Source: Parabacteroides sp. (GTDB lineage Bacteria; Bacteroidota; Bacteroidia; Bacteroidales; Tannerellaceae). Taken from it: a stretch of DNA of 35,040 bases. Under the pieces are notes generated by a model, which had not been told where the DNA came from, did not search any database, and saw only the letters and a program-made list of their open reading frames with translations. The position numbers and the translations under genes were made by a program. The stretch spans positions 1 to 35,040 of the forward strand of contig JAGBDR010000046.1 in NCBI GenBank assembly GCA_017937385.1, in the 5' to 3' direction. Shown in pieces: positions 1-7,622 of this stretch (positions are counted from its first letter, which is position 1; each line of letters starts with the position of its first letter).

Positions 1-331
1 ACATAAATATATATAATATATAATATAAAGGTATATCCTACTTTCTGAAAACGATTATTGTCATATTGTAATATTGTCACACGTCACAGAATAGAATTAC
101 AAACAACCAAGCATATAGTTTTATATCAAGCAAAGTTCTATTTTACAAGAGCAAAAGTTAAATACCAAACTCATTAACCTATTTTTACACGTTAACACCC
201 ATCCTAATTTGCAAAAGGCTATTTTCCACCCTTATTTTTGCGATACGGAAAAGAAACAACACCCCTTTCCTCCGGAACTGTCCAACAATTGGACAATTTA
301 CAGGCTCTTTAGAGAAAAACAGAACGGATCG
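1..331. other. AT-rich non-coding region
   Basis: No convincing coding sequence is visible on either strand. The first 35 bases are almost pure A and T. The right part holds a short inverted repeat (279-295) and runs into the promoter of the ABC permease. Whatever gene lies to the left is outside the window. Confidence 0.6.
279..295. promoter_or_regulatory. 7-bp inverted repeat upstream of the permease promoter
   Basis: The arms TGTCCAA (279-285) and TTGGACA (289-295) are perfect reverse complements around a 3-base centre. The dyad lies about 37 bp upstream of the -33 box of the permease promoter, where an activator could bind. The role is inferred from symmetry and position only. Confidence 0.35.
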
Positions 332-363
332 TTTGACACGTTCGGGGAAAGGAGATAGTTTTG
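332..363 (+). promoter_or_regulatory. Bacteroidetes-type promoter of the ABC permease
   Basis: A perfect -33 TTTG (332-335) is followed after exactly 20 bp by a perfect -7 TAGTTTTG (356-363), matching TTTG-N19-21-TAnnTTTG. Transcription would begin near 368-372. The possible TTG start at 361 would therefore lie inside the promoter, so ATG 388 is preferred. Confidence 0.75.
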
Positions 364-387
364 ATCCGCATCAAAAAAAGAAGAATC

Positions 388-2784
388 ATGAAAACAGTAG
401 CCCTCAAATTGGTCCTCCGTAGCTGGTGGCGCAATAAAACATTTTCCATCATTTCGATTGTCAGCCTGGCGATCGGGATCGCCTGCACGAACCTGCTGGC
501 CGCGTTTGTCATCTATGAGTTCAATATCGAGGTGGGGAATCCGAATAAGGAGCAGATCGTCTACATGGCACAGGACTCGCCGATGAAATCGGGAGAGAGA
601 GCCTCTTTTATAGCTGGTCAAATCCCACCCCGGCTAAAAGAGCAATACACGGAAGTGGAAGATTACGTGCGTTTCGGCTCGATCGACTGCAACTCTGTCA
701 CCATCGGGGATAAAAAATATGCCCCGATCTTGACAATCATCACAGACACGACCTTTGCCCGTTTCTTTGAATACGAAGCGCTGTACGGCGACCTGCAGGA
801 AGCCCTCTCCGTCCCGGGCAAAGCCGCCCTGAGCGAATCGTGCGCCCGGAAACTGTTCGGAAAGACCAACCCGATCGGGAAGATCGTCCAAATAGACCTG
901 GCGGACGGAGGAAGTCGCTATGGGAAGGAAACGGCATCCCCTTCGCGGCCTTTCCAGATTGCCGCCGTACTAAAAGAATATCCCCAGTCCTACCTCAAGT
1001 TCGACATGCTCACAGGTATCGGACAGGACTTCTATGGCGGAGGCATCGCTCTCCTGAAGGTCTCCCCCACGTTCGACAAAGAGGCATTCGCCCTAAAGAT
1101 AAAAGCCGACGGAGTCCCTACCTTGCAACAGGAGAAAGGCCGCTACTATTTCTACACCTTGCAGGAATCCTATTTCCTGCGCCACACGCAAGAGGTAGTT
1201 CCTTATATCGCCCGCTCCCAACAATCGTTGCTGCTCATCGGGCTGGTATCCGCCTTGCTGATCCTGCTGATCGCCTGTTCCAACTACATCAACCTCAGTT
1301 TCTCGCGGGTTCTTCAACAGATACGGATCATACACACGCAGAAGCTGATGGGCGCCACGCAGGCGGAGGTGAACCACCAGTTGTTTCTGGATACAGGACT
1401 CACGGTCGGGATCGCCTTCCTGCTCTCGTTGCTGATCGCCCACGACTTGATTCCCGTTTTCAACCGGATCATGTCCGGAAGGATCACCACCGGCTTCTTC
1501 CTGAACAGGCAGGTATTGCCCGTTATCTGCGGACTGATCCTGATCCTCTCCGTCATCCCCGCCTGCTACATGAGCCGGAAGATCGCGAACCTGACGGACA
1601 GCAACTACCGTCTGTTCTTTACGGGAAACAAGAAAAGGAAGATCGTCACCGCCCTTTCCGTCATGCAGTATATCATATCCATCGGGTTGGTTATCAGCAC
1701 TCTCACGATCCACGCACAACTGAGACTGACACAAAAGAAAGGGGAATGCTACCGCAACCTGATCGAAATCGGAAACTGGGCAGGAGGGAAACTGGATGTC
1801 AACACCTTCGCTTCCGAACTGAAGAACAGGCCGGAAATCGCCTCCGTCACACGCGCCGGCGGCTCCCTCCTCTTCGCTTGGCTCCAACAGATCGTTGTCG
1901 AGAACAGGGATGGATCGGAATCCTACTATTCATCGGTCCAGTACGTAGGCGAAGAAGACCTCCTGCAGACCTTGAACCTCCCTATCCTCCAGGGACTGAT
2001 GCCCCAAGAAGCGATACGCAAATACAACCGGCCGGTCTACATAAACCAAAGATATGCGGACATCCTGATCCCTGACGGCGAAAACCCGGTCGGGCAACCG
2101 GTCGGCCTGTATGACAAACATTCCTATGAAGCTCAGGCCGACGACCCGCAACAGGCCTGTATGATCTGCGGGATCGTCGGCGACCTTTATATCAACACGC
2201 TGGAAGAAGAAGCGATGCCGGCCCTGATCTACCTCAACAATGCCAGCGCGGCAAACTACCGGATGCTCTATATCCGGCTGCATGAAAAACAGAAGAAGAA
2301 AGGGATGGAGACGTTACGGGAGGTATGGGAGAAGGTAAACCCAAGCGAATATTTCACTTACACGGATGTCTATAAAGTCTATATGCAACGCAACCGCAGG
2401 ACGACCGATATGATGAACTTGCTGCTGATGTATTCCCTCATCAGTATCTTCCTGACCTGTTTCGGCCTGTTCGGAATGGCGTTGTATGCAACCGAACAAC
2501 GGACCAAAGAGATCAGGATCCGGAAGGTGAACGGGGCCAGCACGCGGAGTATCCTGTTCCTATTGACGGGCCAGTTCGTCAAATGGATCGCGGTGGCATT
2601 CGCAGTCGCAACACCTCTTACCTGGGTACTGCTGAACCGTTGGCTGGAAAACTTCGCCAACCGGGTGAGCATCTCCCCGCTCCATTTCTTATCAGGAGGA
2701 GCCATCGTCTTGACCATCACATTGCTGACGGTCGGATGGCACAGCTACCGGGCCGCTTCGGGCAATCCGGTCATTCGCTTGTAA
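388..2784 (+). CDS. FtsX/MacB-type ABC transporter permease
   Basis: A 798-residue integral membrane permease of the FtsX/MacB superfamily in the long two-module form usual in Bacteroidetes. A first membrane helix (about 18-42) is followed by a periplasmic MacB_PCD-like domain, then helices near 281-300, 341-360, 378-398 and 426-446. A second periplasmic domain follows, then a C-terminal FtsX module with helices near 676-702, 722-750 and 770-787. The coupling-loop signatures QKLMGAT and RIRKVNGAS mark both modules. There is no ATPase domain and no ATPase gene in the window; the partner is probably outside it. Family members usually work with an ATPase, a HlyD-type adaptor and TolC in mechanotransmission or export of peptides, lipoproteins or drugs; the substrate here is unknown. 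ATG 388 was chosen over TTG 361 because the latter lies inside the -7 box. The 3' end overlaps the convergent DUF4249 gene by 14 bp. Confidence 0.85.
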   Translation: MKTVALKLVLRSWWRNKTFSIISIVSLAIGIACTNLLAAFVIYEFNIEVGNPNKEQIVYMAQDSPMKSGERASFIAGQIPPRLKEQYTEVEDYVRFGSIDCNSVTIGDKKYAPILTIITDTTFARFFEYEALYGDLQEALSVPGKAALSESCARKLFGKTNPIGKIVQIDLADGGSRYGKETASPSRPFQIAAVLKEYPQSYLKFDMLTGIGQDFYGGGIALLKVSPTFDKEAFALKIKADGVPTLQQEKGRYYFYTLQESYFLRHTQEVVPYIARSQQSLLLIGLVSALLILLIACSNYINLSFSRVLQQIRIIHTQKLMGATQAEVNHQLFLDTGLTVGIAFLLSLLIAHDLIPVFNRIMSGRITTGFFLNRQVLPVICGLILILSVIPACYMSRKIANLTDSNYRLFFTGNKKRKIVTALSVMQYIISIGLVISTLTIHAQLRLTQKKGECYRNLIEIGNWAGGKLDVNTFASELKNRPEIASVTRAGGSLLFAWLQQIVVENRDGSESYYSSVQYVGEEDLLQTLNLPILQGLMPQEAIRKYNRPVYINQRYADILIPDGENPVGQPVGLYDKHSYEAQADDPQQACMICGIVGDLYINTLEEEAMPALIYLNNASAANYRMLYIRLHEKQKKKGMETLREVWEKVNPSEYFTYTDVYKVYMQRNRRTTDMMNLLLMYSLISIFLTCFGLFGMALYATEQRTKEIRIRKVNGASTRSILFLLTGQFVKWIAVAFAVATPLTWVLLNRWLENFANRVSISPLHFLSGGAIVLTITLLTVGWHSYRAASGNPVIRL

Positions 2785-3781
2785 ACTCCCGGAACTCCAG
2801 GCAACCGCCGCCCAAGACACCGGTTCCGCCTACTACATTCGAGTAGATACGGACCGGTTCGGCAAAGCCTATATCCGCCAGGTCACCGACAAAACCGCTC
2901 TCACGCAATTCATTCAAGGTTTTCATATAATTGTAGTAGGAACGGGAGACGGAATACAGATAACAACGATATCTGTACGGGTTATAATCCGTACTCAAAG
3001 TATAGCTGCGGCTGATTTCCCAAGGGATCTTAAACCGATAGCTCCTCCCGTCAAACAACTCGTCCGAAAAAGCAAGCCCGTTATATCCCCCTATGTTGTC
3101 ATACCCGAAAATCTGATCCAAGGCGGAGTGCTGAACGGCAAACACCGGCTCGCTTTTATAGTCGGGACTAAAAGAGAACCAGGAATACCGAAGGCTGTCT
3201 TTTTTACCCCACGCGTCCCCCCGGCGGAAATAGATCAGATAATAGTTCTCTTCCCCCGGTTCGTCGTGAAGAGTGAAGCTGAAGATATTCTTCTGGGATA
3301 AATGAATATAGGGATCATCCCACCACATAGAAGTATCCCTCACGCTCTCCTGTTCAAACTCGAAGTCGGAAACTGAGCAAGGGCGCGGCACCTCCGTCAC
3401 GGCCTCTATCGTTTTAAATCCCTCCCGTGAAGCGGTCAGGCGTATCCGGTCGCCTGCGGCAGGCATGTAAGAAGAAGACTTGTAAAGCACGGCATCAACG
3501 TCCGGATTCTCATACTTCACGACCGTTTCGGCCAAGGACTCCCGAAACACATCATTTACATACAGCTTCACATCCGCACCGGAGACAAAAATATCCTGCA
3601 CATTGTTATCGGCATAAAACCAAGTGCGCGAAAGCTCCACCGAGAGCGTATCGCCTTGTATGGCCAGGCAGTTCAAGACCAATTTTGGGTCCGGGCGCAT
3701 AGATTCCAGATTGATCTCCTTCTCGCAACCAGACAAAAGAAACGACAACAAAACCCATACACAACAAAGATCATATCTCAT
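2771..3781 (-). CDS. DUF4249 lipoprotein (distal copy)
   Basis: A 336-residue lipoprotein with a signal peptide and lipobox LLSGC (Cys19). The mature part has the DUF4249 pattern: an early segment of the type KLVLNCLAIQGDTLSVELSRTWF, then a beta-rich domain. It starts 14 nt after the TonB receptor gene stop, so the two are surely cotranscribed, and it is the last gene of the operon. In Bacteroidetes, DUF4249 genes typically sit beside TonB receptors that lack a SusD partner. By position it is inferred to be a surface or periplasmic accessory to the receptor; the molecular function is unknown. It is a diverged paralogue of the protein at 6632-7618. Its stop overlaps the 3' end of the ABC permease tail to tail. 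Confidence 0.8.
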   Translation of the reverse strand: MRYDLCCVWVLLSFLLSGCEKEINLESMRPDPKLVLNCLAIQGDTLSVELSRTWFYADNNVQDIFVSGADVKLYVNDVFRESLAETVVKYENPDVDAVLYKSSSYMPAAGDRIRLTASREGFKTIEAVTEVPRPCSVSDFEFEQESVRDTSMWWDDPYIHLSQKNIFSFTLHDEPGEENYYLIYFRRGDAWGKKDSLRYSWFSFSPDYKSEPVFAVQHSALDQIFGYDNIGGYNGLAFSDELFDGRSYRFKIPWEISRSYTLSTDYNPYRYRCYLYSVSRSYYNYMKTLNELRESGFVGDLADIGFAEPVRIYSNVVGGTGVLGGGCLEFREFTSE

Positions 3782-3795
3782 CCTTTTTTCCTCCT

Positions 3796-6561
3796 TTAAA
3801 ATTTATACGTATATGAAACCGAAGGGATGATCGGGAAAATGCCGATCGACTTGAAGGCATTCCGATAGACGACATTCGGATTCTCATAATCGCCTGCCCC
3901 GGCTATCCTCTTGACCTCCCCTTTGTATACCAGAATCGGATTCATCCGGCTATATACATTATAGATACTGATATTCCAGATTCCCATCCGCCCCCTCTTT
4001 TTAGGGTGATACACGTTAATGCCCAGATCCAGGCGATGATAAGCGGGAAGCTGGTAATTGTTACGGCCGTCATAGTAATCCTCGTCAAGCCTCGTCCCGC
4101 TTCCCCAAGAAGGCGCTTCCCCCGGTTTGTGCAGATGGTCACCCGGATAATAATTCTCCAACGACAATGTCGTGTAATTGCCGGATGAATAGGTCCAGGC
4201 CGCCGACAATTCGACCTTTTGGGATAACTTGTGCATGACAACGATATTCAATTTGTGGCGATTGTCGTAACGGGATGGATAGCGCCTGCCCTCATTTATC
4301 TCGTCAAACCGGCGGTCTGCCCATGCCAGCGCATACCCGACCCATCCGGTCATCTTTCCGGTTTGCTTGCGCACCATGCACTCCAGCCCGTAGGCCCACC
4401 CTTCACCCGAAGCCATTTTGTTCTCCCAGGAAACAGAGGAAGGAATCAGGCTATAACCCTCTTTATACTCCAGCAGATTGTCCATCCGCTTATAATAACC
4501 TTCTACGGAAAAATCCAGCAACCGGTTCCAATTGTAATACCCTCCGATAGAGACCTGGTCGCTGACAAGCGGATCCAGTTTACGGGTCACCGGCACCCAG
4601 GAATCGGTCGGCAAGTCCATAAAACTGTTGCTGATCAGATGTACATACTGATTCATTCGCGAATAAGAGGCTTTCAAACTGATATCCGGCGAAAGCAGCC
4701 AACGCAGGGAGACACGCGGTTCAAGCCCCATATAGGTCCTGTCGTCAATATTAAACAGGCTGAACCGGAGCCCGGCATTCAGACGGAAAGCATCGGAGAT
4801 CAACCAGTCATCCTCCGCGTATGCCGCCAGTTCGTGCGCCCACAATTTATCATCGGAAAAAGTCCTGGCGATCTGCATGGAATCCGGCAGGCGATTATCC
4901 AATGCCTTCATCCGGTGGTACTCCGGCCGAAAATAATGGATCAGGTAATCGCCGCCGAAACGGATATGATGTGCCGCCATCGGCCGATAATCGAACGAAG
5001 TCCGGATACCGAAATCCGTGATTCCAGTCACGTTCGTCGTTTCGTCCAAAGAATACTGATATCCGGGATCACCCTCTTTACCGGAAATATCCTCTTCCCT
5101 GTAACTGACTTTAGAACGATAACGAGTATAAAAGCCGGATAGTTTCCCGAACAATTTGTTGCTGAACGCATAGGTCCAGCCGGCAGAAGCGACCAGGTTC
5201 CCCCAGCGCATATAAGCATTGGAGGTATTGCTAAACGGGGTTACATATTCGGAATACGAAAAATCCTCACTCTCGACCTTCAACACATCATTCCCGTTAT
5301 AAAGGCTCAAATACATCCGGCTCCGGTCGCTGAAACGATGGTCGACACGCACATTCAGATCATGGAAGGCATAGCGAATATTAATACGATCCCCGTGCTT
5401 TTTATTCTTCTTATTCACAATTGCCAGCGCAGGAGCCGTCAACACATCCAGCCACGTACGCCTAAGCGCGATATTGAAAGAGGTCCGGTCCTTCCAAATC
5501 GGTCCTTCCAGATTCAGATTGCCGGAAACCAGTCCCAAGGAGGCGGATCCATGAAACTCTTTCATATTGCCCTCCTTGGTATGCACATCCACCACCGAAG
5601 AAAGGCGTCCGCCGTAACGAGCTGGGAAACCGGCCTTGAAGAAATTCATACCCTTGATCGCTTCATGGTTGAACGCGGAGAAAAAACCGCCGATATGATT
5701 CACCTGATAGACCGGATTGCCATCGATCAGAAAAAGGTTTTCATCCGCATTTCCACCTCTGACATACAAACCGGAGATGCCTTCCGTCCCGGCCGACACG
5801 CCCGGTGTCAATTGCAAAGTACGAATGATATCGGCTTCACCCAGCAAAGTCGGAGTCGCACGGATCGTAGCCTGATTCACCTCCAACGTCCCCATTTGCG
5901 TATTACGGACCGTCTGGCGGGTTGTTTCCGAGGCCGTCACCAGCACTTCACCGATGGCAGCATTAGGGCGCAAACCGATGACCAAGACCGTATCATGTTT
6001 CAACACAGGGATTGTAAACGAACAGCTTTCGTAGCCGATATAAGACACCTGCAAACGAACAGGGACACCCTCATCACCCGGCGGAACAGGCAAAGAAAGG
6101 CTGAAGAATCCATAGGTATTGGCAGCCACACCGCTCAGGCTGCTCATTTCATACACAGAAGCCCCGACCAGGGATTCTGCGGAAGTCTTATCCCGCACAA
6201 AACCGCTGATCGTGACCTGCTTGGGTTTGCGTTTCAAGATGACGACATTTCCTGTCCTTTTGTACACGATCGGATAGCCGGCAAAAAGCTGCGCCAGGCA
6301 ATCGTCCAATGCAGCCTCTTCCACTTTGAAACTCGTCTTCTGAAATGCTTTCAACAAAGATGATTCATACGAAAAAGTCACTCCTGCCTGCTTCTCGATC
6401 TCCGTCAGAATCTCTTTCAAAGATACATTCCGCATATTCAAGGTAACCGTTCGAACCTCATCTACACCGTTTACCTCTGCCGATAACTTCTCCGACATCA
6501 AAAAACAACTCAAACACACAAAAACACAGGTAAACCATTCTCTCAACATAAACTTCTTCAT
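3796..6561 (-). CDS. TonB-dependent receptor with STN domain (distal copy)
   Basis: A 921-residue outer-membrane receptor. In order: signal peptide (about 1-29, ending LSA), an STN domain (about 36-112, with the VTLNMRNVSLKEILTEIEKQ pattern), a carboxypeptidase-regulatory-like beta-sandwich (about 116-200), a TonB plug (about 235-335, with LYVRGGNADENLFLIDG), then a 22-strand-type barrel ending in the aromatic YKF. Energised uptake via TonB/ExbBD is established for the family; the substrate cannot be read from sequence. The STN domain is the module that talks to FecR-type anti-sigma factors in trans-envelope signalling, and a FecR gene lies upstream in the same operon. It pairs with the DUF4249 gene 14 nt downstream and duplicates the cassette at 6632-10283. 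A 70-nt gap with a small terminator-like hairpin separates it from the first cassette. Confidence 0.9.
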   Translation of the reverse strand: MKKFMLREWFTCVFVCLSCFLMSEKLSAEVNGVDEVRTVTLNMRNVSLKEILTEIEKQAGVTFSYESSLLKAFQKTSFKVEEAALDDCLAQLFAGYPIVYKRTGNVVILKRKPKQVTISGFVRDKTSAESLVGASVYEMSSLSGVAANTYGFFSLSLPVPPGDEGVPVRLQVSYIGYESCSFTIPVLKHDTVLVIGLRPNAAIGEVLVTASETTRQTVRNTQMGTLEVNQATIRATPTLLGEADIIRTLQLTPGVSAGTEGISGLYVRGGNADENLFLIDGNPVYQVNHIGGFFSAFNHEAIKGMNFFKAGFPARYGGRLSSVVDVHTKEGNMKEFHGSASLGLVSGNLNLEGPIWKDRTSFNIALRRTWLDVLTAPALAIVNKKNKKHGDRINIRYAFHDLNVRVDHRFSDRSRMYLSLYNGNDVLKVESEDFSYSEYVTPFSNTSNAYMRWGNLVASAGWTYAFSNKLFGKLSGFYTRYRSKVSYREEDISGKEGDPGYQYSLDETTNVTGITDFGIRTSFDYRPMAAHHIRFGGDYLIHYFRPEYHRMKALDNRLPDSMQIARTFSDDKLWAHELAAYAEDDWLISDAFRLNAGLRFSLFNIDDRTYMGLEPRVSLRWLLSPDISLKASYSRMNQYVHLISNSFMDLPTDSWVPVTRKLDPLVSDQVSIGGYYNWNRLLDFSVEGYYKRMDNLLEYKEGYSLIPSSVSWENKMASGEGWAYGLECMVRKQTGKMTGWVGYALAWADRRFDEINEGRRYPSRYDNRHKLNIVVMHKLSQKVELSAAWTYSSGNYTTLSLENYYPGDHLHKPGEAPSWGSGTRLDEDYYDGRNNYQLPAYHRLDLGINVYHPKKRGRMGIWNISIYNVYSRMNPILVYKGEVKRIAGAGDYENPNVVYRNAFKSIGIFPIIPSVSYTYKF

Positions 6562-6602
6562 CTTATCTTCATTGACTTTTCAACCATAAGACGGAAAAAA
6601 CA

Positions 6603-6626
6603 CAAAAACCCCTATCGGGAAATAGG
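6603..6626 (-). terminator. Possible intra-operon attenuator between the two receptor cassettes
   Basis: Read on the minus strand, a CCTAT/ATAGG stem (6611-6626) with a 6-nt loop is followed by two G and a T-rich run (about 6593-6608). The stem is short, so this would be a weak terminator, which could lower expression of the second receptor/DUF4249 pair relative to the first. It lies in the 70-nt gap before the start at 6561. Confidence 0.35.
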
Positions 6627-6631
6627 ATTTC

Positions 6632-7618
6632 TTATTCTCCACCAGGCATCGTAAACCGGCGGTGATACACTTGGCTGCCGGCGACGATGCCGAAACCGTT
6701 CTTTACATTCGTATAAGTGGCTGAAGGTTCGACCAATCCGTCCAGATAAGCATCTCCCAAAGAGATGGAAAAGTTTTGCACGACCGTCAGGTAATGGTAA
6801 TAGGCTTCCGAAACGGCCAGCAAGCGGACATCATAATGTACGGTTGTCATAACCGAATCGTCCGCATACGAGTTTTCGACCGGATAGAAAGAGGAACAGA
6901 CGGTATATTCGTTTCCGTCAAACATATCATCGGTAAACGTGCCCCGGCAGGTCTTCCCGTTCAGTTGATCTACAATCGGATTCGTGGCGGTCGTACGGAA
7001 CACCGGATCTTCATAGACCAGGTTCAGAGATACAGAGAGAGGAATATCCGCATGAGACATGGAACTGGCGACAGCCACGCTATCTCCTTTCTTATACTCC
7101 ACGACCTTTTCCACCATCAGACGATAATAGTTCCGTTTGTCCGGTTCGTCCCGTAAACGGATATACAGACGGAGAGACGGATATTCATAGCCCAGACTGC
7201 TAAACTTAAAAAAGCGGACCGTATCGACCGAAAGTACCTCCACGGGATCGGGAATGACTGTTTCCGCTTCTATCGGATCGAATCCCGGAGCAGCCGCTTC
7301 CAACCGCAAGCAATCTCCTGAAACGACCCGGCATCCGGGTAAAACATATTGCCCCGTATACCGTTCATTCTCCATCGGCTGCATCGTTCCCTGCAACCGA
7401 TCGTTCACAAACACCCGGATCGTCCCGTTCCGGATACCGTCGTCCGTAATCGTATCCAAGATGAACCAGCTTTTCGACAAGAATGCCGTCACATCCTCAT
7501 CAGGTGAAACAGATGAATTGAGTACCAGGCGCGAAGGCACAGGCGGGAGCTCCAACTCCACATCGCGGATGCAGGAAACCGACAGGAGCCAACACAACAG
7601 GAACAAAAACTTCTTCAT
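6632..7618 (-). CDS. DUF4249 lipoprotein (proximal copy)
   Basis: A 328-residue lipoprotein. ATG 7618 is chosen because MKKFLFLLCWLLSVSC forms a proper type II signal peptide with Cys16; the upstream in-frame extension overlaps the receptor gene and is basic and unlike a leader. The mature protein follows the DUF4249 pattern (SRLVLNSSVSPDEDVTAFLS, then DGIRNGTIRVFVNDRL). The start is 4 nt after the receptor stop, indicating tight translational coupling with it. It occupies the position SusD has in glycan systems. Function is unknown; an accessory lipoprotein for receptor 7623-10283 is the natural inference. It is homologous to the 2771-3781 protein but strongly diverged, which suggests the two cassettes handle different ligands. 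Confidence 0.8.
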   Translation of the reverse strand: MKKFLFLLCWLLSVSCIRDVELELPPVPSRLVLNSSVSPDEDVTAFLSKSWFILDTITDDGIRNGTIRVFVNDRLQGTMQPMENERYTGQYVLPGCRVVSGDCLRLEAAAPGFDPIEAETVIPDPVEVLSVDTVRFFKFSSLGYEYPSLRLYIRLRDEPDKRNYYRLMVEKVVEYKKGDSVAVASSMSHADIPLSVSLNLVYEDPVFRTTATNPIVDQLNGKTCRGTFTDDMFDGNEYTVCSSFYPVENSYADDSVMTTVHYDVRLLAVSEAYYHYLTVVQNFSISLGDAYLDGLVEPSATYTNVKNGFGIVAGSQVYHRRFTMPGGE

Positions 7619-7622
7619 GACT

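Noticed and set aside
361-387. TTG start extending the ABC permease by nine codons
   Set aside because: It falls within the -7 box of a perfect promoter; ATG 388 gives the usual N-terminus.
840-2075. Long + strand open frame (411 codons) inside the ABC permease
   Set aside because: Rich in Arg, Pro and His with no domain pattern; it is an out-of-frame shadow of a well-supported permease.
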